Of a DNA stretch of 64,000 bases, positions 17,808 to 26,004 are shown piece by piece. This DNA is from Deltaproteobacteria bacterium (GTDB taxonomy: Bacteria; Desulfobacterota; Syntrophia; Syntrophales; UBA2210): assembly GCA_016933965.1 (NCBI GenBank), contig JAFGTS010000029.1:1-64000 (forward strand). Direction: 5' to 3'. The translations under genes and the position numbers were made by a program. The notes below the pieces were generated by a model. The model searched no databases. It saw only the letters and a list, made by a program, of their open reading frames with translations, and had not been told where the DNA came from. Each line of letters begins with the position of its first letter. The first letter of the stretch is position 1.

Positions 17808-19550
17808 ATGAATGACGATCGGAAGAGGATCGAAGAGGCCCGGCAGGTCTGGGAAGAGAAACTGTTGCATCCCCGGGTGAAGCGGTTTCGCTTATCTCAG
17901 AGCCCCACCCGCTTTTATACTCCCCTTGACCGGGGTGAAGACCGGTTTCTTGAAAAGGTCGGATTCCCTGGATGGTACCCCTTTACGAGCGGGAACAATC
18001 CCTTTGATTTCTGGCGGGCCTATGCCGCCGACGCGGCAAAGCTTGGGTTCCGGCCCGATTGGGGAGGCGCGGGAAGGGTCGGAAAATACGGTGGGTTCGG
18101 AACGGCCGCCGATTACCGGGATTATCTTCTGAGGATGCAGTCCATGGGGAGGAAAGGGGGGCCGAATATCGCCTTCGATCTGGTGACACAGTGCGGGTAT
18201 GATTCCGACAGCCCCTATGCCGAGGGAGAGGTGGGACGTGTCGGTGTCGCCGTCGATTCCTTCAGGGATTTTCAGGTCATCTATGAAGCATATACAGGTG
18301 ACCTGAACATCGACCGCGTCCCTTCAAATTACACCATCAACGCCCCGGCCGCCGTTATCATCGCCATGTACGCCGCGCTGGCGAAGAAGAGAGGCGTACC
18401 CCTGGAGGTACTGGAAGGAACGCCTCAGAATGATATCCTCAAGGAGTTCATTGCCCGCGGCACCTACATATTTCCACCTGCCCCATCAATGAGGCTGTTC
18501 AGGGACATCTGTGTTTTTTGCACGAAATACATGCCCAAGCTTAACATCTGCAGTATCGGCGGATATCACATCAGGGAGGCGGGTGCCACGAGAGTTCAGG
18601 ACCTTGCCTTTTCCATGGCGAACGGGAAGGCCTACATCGAGGCTGCCCTGGAGGGCGGCCTTGCCATAGACGAATTCGCCCCGCAGATGACCTTCAACGC
18701 CTTTGGCGGCAGCATGGAAATATATCAGGAAATAGCCCTTCAACGTGCGGCGCGTCGCATGTGGGCGCGGATGCTCAAGGAACGTTTCGGTGCGGAAAAT
18801 CCTCGCAGCATGATGATCCGCCAGCCGATAACGGCCCATATCGGCTGTTCAAGCACGACACTGCAGCGCCCCCTGAACAACCTGGCGCGAGCTGTCGTTG
18901 GAGGAATGGCGGCGGGCATGTCGGGCGGCATTCCCGGAGCCTACCCGCCATTTGACGAGCCTCTCGGCCTCGGCCATAGCCTCGAGGCGGTGCAGCTTCA
19001 GATAGATGCGACGCGCATCATGATATACGAGGCCAAGGTAGCCGATGTGGCTGATCCCTGGGCGGGCTCCTATTTCATGGAATCCCTGACGGACGAAACG
19101 GAGACGGCTGCCCTGGAGGAAATGGAAAAGATCGAGGACATGGGGGGGGCCGTGGAGGCCGTCAGCTACATGGCCGGGGCGGTTGCCCGGAGTGCCTATG
19201 AACGGCAGAAAAAGATAGAGAACCAGGAGGAGTTCGTCGTCGGGGTGAACTGTTTCACCGGGGAGACCGAGATGGAGGTGACCGTGAATAGGATGATGGA
19301 GGCCACCTATGATCCCGGGCTGATGCGGACCGCCGAGGAACGGCAGAAAGCCGCCCTGGAGCAACTGAAGAGGGAGCGGAACGACCGTGCTGTCTCGAAC
19401 TCATTGAAAATGCTGGAGAAAAAAGCTGAGGACGTGGGTGAGAACGTCATGCCGGCCGTCTGCGAATGCGTGGAGAATGAAGCGACCCTGCAGGAGATCT
19501 GCGATGTTCTCCGCGGTGTTTTCGGTCAGGCGGAACCGATAAAACTCTGA
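17808..19550 (+). CDS. Acyl-CoA mutase large subunit, methylmalonyl-CoA mutase family
   Basis: A 580-residue TIM-barrel catalytic subunit. Family landmarks are GLN-like NIAFDLVTQCGYDSD, GTPQNDILKEFIARGTYIFPP (Arg217, counterpart of the carboxylate-binding Arg207 of Propionibacterium MCM) and GGYHIREAGA (His254, counterpart of His244; the 37-residue spacing is conserved). The stretch that carries substrate-contacting Tyr89 in MCM is rebuilt: residues 57-97 read YPFTSGNNPF...KYGGFG and are longer. The acyl pocket is therefore probably not that of plain methylmalonyl-CoA. In this operon the expected job is alkylsuccinyl-CoA to (alkylmethyl)malonyl-CoA rearrangement. No MeaB/ArgK chaperone gene is in the window. 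Confidence 0.88.
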   Translation: MNDDRKRIEEARQVWEEKLLHPRVKRFRLSQSPTRFYTPLDRGEDRFLEKVGFPGWYPFTSGNNPFDFWRAYAADAAKLGFRPDWGGAGRVGKYGGFGTAADYRDYLLRMQSMGRKGGPNIAFDLVTQCGYDSDSPYAEGEVGRVGVAVDSFRDFQVIYEAYTGDLNIDRVPSNYTINAPAAVIIAMYAALAKKRGVPLEVLEGTPQNDILKEFIARGTYIFPPAPSMRLFRDICVFCTKYMPKLNICSIGGYHIREAGATRVQDLAFSMANGKAYIEAALEGGLAIDEFAPQMTFNAFGGSMEIYQEIALQRAARRMWARMLKERFGAENPRSMMIRQPITAHIGCSSTTLQRPLNNLARAVVGGMAAGMSGGIPGAYPPFDEPLGLGHSLEAVQLQIDATRIMIYEAKVADVADPWAGSYFMESLTDETETAALEEMEKIEDMGGAVEAVSYMAGAVARSAYERQKKIENQEEFVVGVNCFTGETEMEVTVNRMMEATYDPGLMRTAEERQKAALEQLKRERNDRAVSNSLKMLEKKAEDVGENVMPAVCECVENEATLQEICDVLRGVFGQAEPIKL

Positions 19551-19602
19551 GATGCACAGGATTGTGCGGAATAGAAGCATTCCGTGCGCGGGGGTGGAAA
19601 CC

Positions 19603-20943
19603 ATGGCAATGAGTGATGGGAACCTGACGCGAGTGCTGGCAGAATTTATAGCAGGCACAGAGGAAACCTCCATTCCCGAATCGGCCTATGAGCACGGCAA
19701 GGTCGCCTTCATGGACTGGATCGCCGTAACCATCGGTGGGAAGGATGATCCGCTCGTCGCAAAGCTCATCCGTTACGCAGGCCGCCTTGGTGGAGAGGAG
19801 CAGGCGACGATCATCGGTCACGGCATGAGAAAGAACGTCAGCATGGCGGCCCTGATAAACGGCTCGGCGTCGCACGTCCTTGATTACGATGACACGCTCG
19901 TCTCCTTTTTCGGACATCCCTCGGTGACACTTTTTCCGTCACTGCTCGCCCTCTCCGAGTGGCTCGGAAAAAGTGGAAGGGAATTCCTGACGGCCTATCT
20001 CATCGGTTTGCAGGCGGGGGCCACTGTGGGAGTCTGCGCCGGTCTCGATCACTACATGGCCGGATGGCATGCAACGGCGACCCTCGGTCATATCGCGTCT
20101 GCGGCTGGCTGCGCGAGGCTTCTGGGGCTTGATGAGGATCAGTCGGTCCATGCCCTGGGGATCGGTGGGACACAGTCATCGGGACTCAAACGGGTATTCG
20201 GGACCATGTGCAAGCCGTTTCACGCGGGAATGTCATCACAGGGGGGACTGACCGCGGCCCTGCTTGCAGCGGACGGCTTTACATCGGCGGAGGACATTCT
20301 TGAAGGGCCCCAGGGATTTTTCCAGGTTCTGAAGGGGGCAGTGAATGCCGACGCCGTTGGTCTTCTCGGTCTGGGCTGGGATGTACAGAATCTCTCACAG
20401 AAATATCATGCTTCCTGCCACGCCACCCACTCGCCCATCGAGGCCGCGCTGGCTGCCATGGCAGAATGGGGCGGCAGTGTCGATGATATCGGCGCCATCC
20501 GTGTCCACTCGTCGGAACTTGCCCTCAGCGCGGCGGGGAAAACGAAACCTCTCTCCGGTCTTGAGGGAAAATTCTGCATATCATACTGCGTCGCAAACGC
20601 ACTGATCCGGGGAGAGACGGGGACCCGGATGTTCACGGATGAGAAGGTCGCCGATCAGACCGTGCGCTTTCTCATGGAAAAGATCTCCGTTTCCCGTGAT
20701 CCTGCCATGATCGGCCTTGAATCCCGTGTCGAGTTGGAGACGAACAAGGGAACGGTCTATGAGAAATACTCCGATATCCTTCAGGAAACCCCGCCTCTCG
20801 AGACAAAGCGCCAGCGGGTGATGGGGAAATTCAACGATCTGTGCGAGCCGCTGCTCGGAGCGGAACGGGCGGCACGTGTCGCCGGGGCCGTTTCCTCGAT
20901 AGAGCAGGTGAAGAACATGAGGATCCTGACGCAGGAACTCTGA
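19603..20943 (+). CDS. MmgE/PrpD-family protein
   Basis: A 446-residue protein from ATG 19603 (GGGGGTGG upstream; an earlier ATG at 19552 lacks one). Family landmarks are AFMDWIAVTIGG, NGSASHVLDYDDT, GHPSVTLFPSLLALSEW, AGWHATATLGHIASAAGCARLLGL and KPFHAGMSSQGGLTAALLA. Known members are 2-methylcitrate dehydratase, cis-aconitate decarboxylase and iminodisuccinate epimerase, all acting on substituted di- or tricarboxylates near a C-H beside a carboxylate. No PrpB/PrpC/AcnB genes are near, so a methylcitrate role is unlikely. In this operon it could epimerise the substituted succinate or hydrate an unsaturated product (inference). Confidence 0.8.
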   Translation: MAMSDGNLTRVLAEFIAGTEETSIPESAYEHGKVAFMDWIAVTIGGKDDPLVAKLIRYAGRLGGEEQATIIGHGMRKNVSMAALINGSASHVLDYDDTLVSFFGHPSVTLFPSLLALSEWLGKSGREFLTAYLIGLQAGATVGVCAGLDHYMAGWHATATLGHIASAAGCARLLGLDEDQSVHALGIGGTQSSGLKRVFGTMCKPFHAGMSSQGGLTAALLAADGFTSAEDILEGPQGFFQVLKGAVNADAVGLLGLGWDVQNLSQKYHASCHATHSPIEAALAAMAEWGGSVDDIGAIRVHSSELALSAAGKTKPLSGLEGKFCISYCVANALIRGETGTRMFTDEKVADQTVRFLMEKISVSRDPAMIGLESRVELETNKGTVYEKYSDILQETPPLETKRQRVMGKFNDLCEPLLGAERAARVAGAVSSIEQVKNMRILTQEL

Positions 20944-20944
20944 A

Positions 20945-20966
20945 GGGTCCCCGCCTTTTCGGACCC
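20945..20966 (+). other. Intergenic hairpin between PrpD-like and activase genes
   Basis: GGGTCC and GGACCC pair across a 10-base loop, straight after the PrpD-like stop codon. There is no following U-tract, so it is more likely an RNA-processing or stability element than a full terminator. Confidence 0.4.
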
Positions 20967-20995
20967 CGGTCGTGATGTATGAAGGGAAGCGGGAA

Positions 20996-21982
20996 ATGAC
21001 CGTGATGGAAGACAGGGAGCTCGTTACCGATATTCAGCGGTTCTCCGTCAACGACGGTCCCGGATTCAGGACGAACGTATATCTGAAGGGCTGCCCGCTG
21101 CGGTGCCGATGGTGCCATAATCCGGAGACCATCGCCGTATATCCCGAAATATACTGGAAAAAGAGACTCTGCGTTCAGTGCGGCGCCTGTCTGCAGGCGT
21201 GTCCGAAGGAAGCGATCAATCCGCCTGTCGATCCGGTGCTTGCCCGTCAGGAGGATTCCCCCTACCACAAGATCATTCGTTCCCGCTGTGACCTGTGCAT
21301 GAAGTGTGTCGACGCGTGCAGCTACGATGCCCTGGAAATCGTCGGACGACCCATGACGGTAAAGGAAATTCTCGACGAAGTTGAGAAGGACCGGCCCTTC
21401 TATGACAACTCCGGCGGCGGCATGACGTTGAGCGGGGGGGAACCGACGGCACACGCGGATTTCTCTGAAAAATTGCTGAAGGAAGCCCGCAGGCGGGGGA
21501 TCCACACCTGCCTTGATACCAACGGATTCTGTCCCTGGGAAGTTTTTGAGCGTTTGATCCCGGACGTGGACGTCGTGCTCTATGACATAAAGCATCTTGA
21601 TCCGGCGAAACATGAAGAGATGACGGGAGCCGGGAACGAGATAATTCTGGCCAATCTTGAGAGACTGCTCTCGGCCGGTGCCCAGGTCTGGGTCAGGGTC
21701 CCCGTTATCCCCGGATTTAACGACGACATGGCATTTCATCAGGAGCTGGCGCGTTTTCTGCTGGATGTTCCGCGGCGGGTCTGCCGGGTCGACCTTCTTC
21801 CCTATCATAACTGGTGCCAGGACAAGTATGGATGGCTAGGGATCGACTGGGAAATGAAAGAGATAGAATCGGCGGACCCCGGTTTCCTTGAAATATTTGC
21901 CGATATCTATCGAGAGGAGGGATTGAAGGCCACCGTCGGCGGTTCCGGCTTTGAAGAGGCCGGCTCGGCCTCAGGCGGGTAA
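20996..21982 (+). CDS. Glycyl-radical enzyme activase (radical SAM)
   Basis: About 328 residues from ATG 20996 (AAGGG upstream; in-frame GTG and ATG codons nearby leave the start uncertain by up to 8 codons). The radical-SAM motif CxxxCxxC is at 33-40 (GCPLRCRWCHNPE). Two further 4Fe-4S ferredoxin motifs follow (CVQCGACLQACP and CDLCMKCVDAC), the insertion typical of BssD/AssD-class activases and absent from the short PflA type. GGGMTLSGGEPTAH is the SAM-binding region. It would install the glycyl radical on the synthase encoded two genes downstream. Hairpins on both sides may set a lower activase level. Confidence 0.92.
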   Translation: MTVMEDRELVTDIQRFSVNDGPGFRTNVYLKGCPLRCRWCHNPETIAVYPEIYWKKRLCVQCGACLQACPKEAINPPVDPVLARQEDSPYHKIIRSRCDLCMKCVDACSYDALEIVGRPMTVKEILDEVEKDRPFYDNSGGGMTLSGGEPTAHADFSEKLLKEARRRGIHTCLDTNGFCPWEVFERLIPDVDVVLYDIKHLDPAKHEEMTGAGNEIILANLERLLSAGAQVWVRVPVIPGFNDDMAFHQELARFLLDVPRRVCRVDLLPYHNWCQDKYGWLGIDWEMKEIESADPGFLEIFADIYREEGLKATVGGSGFEEAGSASGG

Positions 21983-21993
21983 AGCGGGAACGG

Positions 21994-22015
21994 GGCGGCG
22001 GGTATAACCGCTGCC
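21994..22015 (+). other. Strong intergenic hairpin before the synthase genes
   Basis: GGCGGCGG and CCGCTGCC form an 8-bp stem (one G-U pair) with a 6-base loop. A second short CCCC/GGGG stem lies near 22034-22049. They separate the low-demand activase from the abundant synthase subunits and lack a U-tract; differential mRNA decay is a plausible role (inference). Confidence 0.45.
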
Positions 22016-22103
22016 GTATGAACCGTGCGGTCCCCGAATGCAAAAGGGGATCGAGAGATATGTATGAAAATACGGGAGAGACCCGGTGAAGGAGGTGAAA
22101 CAC

Positions 22104-22268
22104 ATGCCTACATGCGAAGAGTGCAAGAATTTTTTTCCTATCGAGGACGAGCCCCGCAAGGGTGATTGTGTGGAGCGGGTTGTCGATCCCCGGCAGGCGT
22201 ATTACAAGGCGAAGCCCGTGAATGCCGATGATGATGCGACCACGTGTCCGTCATTTCAGAAAAAATAA
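22104..22268 (+). CDS. Fumarate-adding synthase gamma (BssC-like) small subunit
   Basis: A 54-residue protein with ATG 22104 behind a perfect AAGGAGGTGA. Four cysteines (4, 7, 22 and 48; CEEC, C, C) match the HiPIP-like single [4Fe-4S] site of BssC/AssC-type gamma subunits, which bind the surface of the catalytic subunit and are needed for activity. Size and position ahead of the catalytic gene also fit. It would be the smallest subunit of the complex. Confidence 0.85.
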   Translation: MPTCEECKNFFPIEDEPRKGDCVERVVDPRQAYYKAKPVNADDDATTCPSFQKK

Positions 22269-22398
22269 CGGGAACAGCCTTAAAATGGCCGAACCGGAAG
22301 CCCGTAACACAGTTCCATTACATTACACAATAAATTCCTTATCCGGTGCGGTGCGGTTCGGGGGTGTCTCTGAACAGTTGAAAAAAAGGGGGATTGTC

Positions 22399-24900
22399 AT
22401 GGCGGAAACAGCGGTCAGTATAAAAGAACTGGAAGAAAAACAAGAATGGTGGTGGGTCGCTGAAAAGAAACGTTCGGCGCGGCTTGACTACCTGAGAAAG
22501 GCGATGTGGAAAAAGGGTGCCATCGGAGGTCTGTATCCCCAGGGACTGTATGTCGATCTTGAGCGTCCCGTGCTGCAGACCGAAAAGGCGAAAGAACTTG
22601 AAAGGTCCCCGGACCCCTATGTGATCAAGTTCGCCCAGATACTTGCCCATGTTCTCGACAACAAGACGATTTTCATTACCGACCACGCGCAACTCGTCGG
22701 GTATCTGGGGAGCGCGCCGAACATGATCTCCTGGGACCCCACGCTTGCCGCGGTACTGAATCACGAGGTCGTCAATGATCCGACCTGTCTCCCCGAGCCC
22801 CTGGAAGAGAGCCTGAAAACGATCTCGGAGGTGGCCGATTACTGGGCGGGGAAATCGGACCTGGACAAGATCATGCCCTATCTGGACCTTGACGATGCCA
22901 TGAAGGTTCTCTCCGGCGCCATCGGCTGGGGTGTGCCGCTCTCCAGAGGGGGCTACTCCGGAAAGGATTACGAGTATATCATGACCGGTACGCATGCCTT
23001 TGAGGATATCATCGAAGACCTTGATCGACGGATCGATGAAGCCGACGCGAAGGCGCATGAACCGGGAGCTTCGAAAGAGATCAGCGATCTCTATGACAAG
23101 ATCAATATGTGGGAAGCAATGAAGATAGCCCTGGAGGCCGGTATCCGGCACGCGAAACGTCATGCCCGGCTTGCGCGGATCATCGCGGAGCATTTCGAGA
23201 CCGACAATGACAGACGGGAAGAACTGCTGAAAATCGCAGAGACCTGCGAACGGGTGCCTGCAAAGCCTCCACGGACCCTGCAGGAGTCGCTCCAGTACGA
23301 TCTCTTTATCCAGCTTTTCAGCAGAAACGAAGCGATCGAGGGGGCCTGGCCGGCGAGACCGGACTATTACCACGGGCCCTATTATGAAAAGGAAGTTGAC
23401 ATCGACAGGACGCTGACAAAGGAGGAAGCACTTGACCTCGTCGGTGAATTCCTTATCCGTGCCGCGGAAGTGTCCCAGTACAAGGTCAAATGGGCCCGCG
23501 AGGGGCTCCAGGGGATCGAGGGAACATGGGTGTGGACGCTGGGCGGCGTCAAGAAGGACGGCAGTGACGCGTGCAACGGCATGACGCTCGCGCTCCTTGA
23601 AGCCGCGAGACTGGTAAGGGTGGCGAATCCCACCTTTGCGTTCAGGTGGCATCCAAAGGTGTCGGACGAAGTGATGAGAGAGATCTTTGAATGCATCCGG
23701 CACGGCCTCGGATATCCTTCGATACGGAATGACCCGGTGCTTATCGCGAATGCCATGAACTGGCACGGGCATCCCATAGAAGAGGCCCGGACCTGGGCCC
23801 ACCAGGCATGCATGTCTCCAGCGCCGTGCACCAAGCATGGTTTTCAGCCCATGAGAATGGCGAACGCTACCGTCAATTGCGCAAAGATAATCGAGTATGT
23901 CTTCACGAGCGGGTTTGACCCTGTCGTGAACATGCAGATCGGTGCCGAAACACCGGATGCAGCCACATACACGAGTTACGAGCAGGTCTTCGATGCCTGG
24001 GTGACGCAGATGAAGACCGTCTTCAGTATCCTTGTCCGGCCGGTGAACAGGGCGCGGATACTGGCACCGAAGATGACACCGAGACCATTTCTGTCGGCGG
24101 TATCGGAGCGGTCGATCGACAGCGGCCTGGACGTATGCGATCCTTCCATAAGCCGCGGCAACGCGTGGATAACGGCGTTCACCTGGGTGGAGAACGCGGA
24201 CAGCCTGGCGGCGATCAAGAAACTCGTTTTCGATGAGAAGAAATACACCATGGCCGAGCTCAAGGAAGCCCTCGCGAACAACTGGGAGGGCAGGGAAGAA
24301 ATGCGCCTGGATTTCGTGAAGAATGCGCCCAAGTGGGGAAATGACGATGATTACGTTGACGCCATTATGCTCGATTGCCTGCACGAGGCGGCAAAGTTCT
24401 CAAGGGAACTCAAGTGCCCCTGCGGAAACACCTGGCCAATCCTTCCCGAGAACGTCAGCGGTAACATCCACTACGCGAATATCGTGGGGGCCCTGCCGAA
24501 CGGCCGCAGGCTCGGTGACGCTCTCTATGACGGCGGGATTTCCCCCGGACCGGGGCTTGACAAGAAAGGACCCACGGCGGTGCTGAAGTCATGCTCCAAG
24601 ATAGACCATATTTCGGACGGCAGGGCCTTTCTGCTGAACCAGCGGTTGTCGCCGACCCAGCTTGCCGGAGAAAAGGGATACCAGCTCTGGAAGACATACA
24701 TGAAGACCTGGGCTGATCTCGGGCTGGACCATGTTCAATTCAACTGCGTGTCCGATGAAACCCTGAGAAGCGCCCAGAGAGACCCTGAGAAATACCAGGA
24801 GGTCATCGTGCGGGTGGCAGGATACAGCGCGCATTTCGTGGATATCAGCCGCAAGACACAGGATAACATCATACAGCGGACGGTCCAGGGACTGGGATAA
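22399..24900 (+). CDS. Glycyl-radical fumarate-adding synthase, catalytic subunit (BssA/AssA/MasD type)
   Basis: An 833-residue subunit from ATG 22399 (AAGGGGGA upstream). The catalytic thiyl Cys471 is in CMSPAPCTKHG, and Arg486 in QPMRMANAT lies 15 residues later, the same spacing as Cys493/Arg508 of benzylsuccinate synthase, where the Arg binds fumarate. The glycyl radical is Gly808 in RVAGYSAHFVD, 25 residues from the C-terminus. Length fits X-succinate synthases (about 830-865), and the flanking small Fe-S subunits exclude pyruvate formate-lyase and diol dehydratase. It adds a hydrocarbon radical to fumarate. Ligase, mutase and decarboxylase genes in the same operon favour an alkane-like substrate over toluene, but the exact substrate cannot be read. 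Confidence 0.9.
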   Translation: MAETAVSIKELEEKQEWWWVAEKKRSARLDYLRKAMWKKGAIGGLYPQGLYVDLERPVLQTEKAKELERSPDPYVIKFAQILAHVLDNKTIFITDHAQLVGYLGSAPNMISWDPTLAAVLNHEVVNDPTCLPEPLEESLKTISEVADYWAGKSDLDKIMPYLDLDDAMKVLSGAIGWGVPLSRGGYSGKDYEYIMTGTHAFEDIIEDLDRRIDEADAKAHEPGASKEISDLYDKINMWEAMKIALEAGIRHAKRHARLARIIAEHFETDNDRREELLKIAETCERVPAKPPRTLQESLQYDLFIQLFSRNEAIEGAWPARPDYYHGPYYEKEVDIDRTLTKEEALDLVGEFLIRAAEVSQYKVKWAREGLQGIEGTWVWTLGGVKKDGSDACNGMTLALLEAARLVRVANPTFAFRWHPKVSDEVMREIFECIRHGLGYPSIRNDPVLIANAMNWHGHPIEEARTWAHQACMSPAPCTKHGFQPMRMANATVNCAKIIEYVFTSGFDPVVNMQIGAETPDAATYTSYEQVFDAWVTQMKTVFSILVRPVNRARILAPKMTPRPFLSAVSERSIDSGLDVCDPSISRGNAWITAFTWVENADSLAAIKKLVFDEKKYTMAELKEALANNWEGREEMRLDFVKNAPKWGNDDDYVDAIMLDCLHEAAKFSRELKCPCGNTWPILPENVSGNIHYANIVGALPNGRRLGDALYDGGISPGPGLDKKGPTAVLKSCSKIDHISDGRAFLLNQRLSPTQLAGEKGYQLWKTYMKTWADLGLDHVQFNCVSDETLRSAQRDPEKYQEVIVRVAGYSAHFVDISRKTQDNIIQRTVQGLG

Positions 24901-24980
24901 GGTGCGGTAAAGGCGGGTATGTCCTTTCCGTGAAAGAGTGTCCGTCCCACGGATGAACAGGAATACGAGGAGGCTGTGAC

Positions 24981-25349
24981 ATGGCGCGAAAAAGCCGTCA
25001 GGATTACGCAAAAGCATCAGGGGTGTTCGGCCTGCAGCCCGGGAAATTTAGCACCGTCGAAGATACGGAAACAATTCCGGAGAGACCCTGTGGTCTGTGC
25101 AAGCACTTTCTGGAAAGCGCGTGGTCGAGCGATGGAAGGGGAAGCTGCAAGCTTTTGAAAGAGGGTTCCGATATCACCTGTGATCCGCCTGTCTTTGTTC
25201 TGGAGGGGAAAAACGGGTACATGATGAGGATCCTTACCGATGCCTCGAGGTGCACCTATTACGAGCGAAACGAGTTTATCGACAAAGACGGGTATGAATG
25301 CAGCGATCCTGCGTTCAGAAGGTTCATACGGCAATTCAGGGACAAGTGA
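24981..25349 (+). CDS. Fumarate-adding synthase beta (BssB-like) small subunit
   Basis: A 122-residue protein behind GAGGAGG. Cysteines 37, 40, 56 and 91 (CGLC, GSCKLL, RCTYYE) give the same CxxC...C...C [4Fe-4S] pattern as the gamma subunit, plus an extra Cys67. In benzylsuccinate synthase the beta subunit wraps the catalytic subunit and gates access to the radical site. It lies 80 bp downstream of the catalytic gene. The gene order activase-gamma-alpha-beta matches bssDCAB. Confidence 0.87.
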   Translation: MARKSRQDYAKASGVFGLQPGKFSTVEDTETIPERPCGLCKHFLESAWSSDGRGSCKLLKEGSDITCDPPVFVLEGKNGYMMRILTDASRCTYYERNEFIDKDGYECSDPAFRRFIRQFRDK

Positions 25350-25386
25350 GGAATTGCTTCACAGAATAATGCAAAAGGAGGACGTT

Positions 25387-26004
25387 ATGAAATGTCCTGA
25401 ATGCGGACACGAAGCTCCCGTTGCGGAATTTCGATATCTTTATAATGCACGCATTGATTCCTCGGTAAGCATTAGGCAGTGCACACAATGCCAGGCCTGG
25501 CTCGCCGTCGATGAACTGGCGGGTACGGCGAATCAGACGGTCGGTCCGGGAGAGGCCCCGTGGGGGAAATCGGCCGGCATCGAGGGCCTCGCGGAGGACG
25601 CATGAACCGGGGAAGAGTATCTCCGCGGAAAGTACAGGGAGTTCCTCGGGCAGGGGGGATGTGCCATGGATCTTGTGTGCCGGATATGCGGGTATCACGG
25701 GGACTACCGGGATTTTGATTATCTGTGCAGGAACGGGTGACCGGCCACCGGGGAATCTGATCTCCGGAGATGCCCCAGGTGCGGGGCTGAATGCGTTTTT
25801 TCCCGGTCCGAGTCCCTCGAAGATGAGGAAACCCGGATGAGAGAGCTTTCCCGGGAACTGGCCTTGATAACCCGGGGCGACGGGCCGGCACGCCTGGCCG
25901 AGGCGAAGAGAATAATCAGAACGCTTCACGAAATGAACAGGCGGTGGAACATACAGCGGCTCAATGAATTTCTCCGTGCGCGGCAGAAGGAACTCTTTTT
26001 CTGA
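25387..26004 (+). CDS. Tandem zinc-ribbon protein with two in-frame UGA codons (possible selenoprotein or recoded gene)
   Basis: The gene starts at ATG 25387 behind AAAGGAGG. Residues 1-72 carry a CxxC/CxxC zinc ribbon (Cys 3, 6, 32, 35). TGA (25603-25605) falls at codon 73 and TGA (25738-25740) at codon 118, but the same frame stays coding to a TGA ending at 26004 (205 codons). The second section has another ribbon (Cys 98, 101, 129, 132). The ribbons are homologous: CxxCG[HY], then EFRYLY versus DFDYLC at the same distance. The C-terminal ~65 residues are charged and helical. Continuous codon character and homologous domains in one frame argue for a single protein, read by selenocysteine insertion or other readthrough, or recently broken by two nonsense changes. 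A MasB-like accessory role in the synthase complex is possible but unproven. Confidence 0.6.
25606..25625 (+). other. Post-UGA hairpin 1
   Basis: Immediately after the first in-frame TGA, CGGGGA and TCTCCG pair (one G-U) across loop AGAGTA. The flanks ACCGGGGAA and ATCTCCG are identical to those of hairpin 2. The loop begins about 9 bases after the TGA, closer than usual for a bacterial SECIS. Confidence 0.45.
25747..25767 (+). other. Post-UGA hairpin 2 (SECIS-like position)
   Basis: Seven bases after the second in-frame TGA, CCGGGGA and TCTCCGG form a 7-bp stem (one G-U) with loop ATCTGA. The loop starts about 15 bases after the TGA, close to the distance in the E. coli fdhF SECIS. The loop has no canonical GGUCU-type motif. 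It shares 16 of 20 bases with hairpin 1. Confidence 0.5.

Noticed and set aside
19603-20943. 2-methylcitrate dehydratase of propionate metabolism
   Set aside because: No prpB, prpC or aconitase-like gene is nearby, and the gene sits inside the fumarate-addition operon; the family covers several other reactions.
22339-24384. Long open frame antisense to the glycyl-radical synthase
   Set aside because: It is an artefact of GC-rich codon use; composition is Arg/His/Pro-rich with no motif, while the plus strand has unmistakable family motifs. The same applies to long antisense frames over leuS, ribBA, trkA and the MMPL genes.
22399-24900. Pyruvate formate-lyase or B12-independent diol/choline dehydratase
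   Set aside because: The Cys471-Arg486 spacing, the CMSP context and two four-cysteine small subunits match fumarate-adding synthases.
25666-25740. Independent small gene starting at ATG 25666 (AGGGGGG upstream)
   Set aside because: It would give 24 residues ending at the second TGA, splits a zinc ribbon, and lies in exactly the same frame as the preceding ribbon. A single recoded or broken gene explains the data better.
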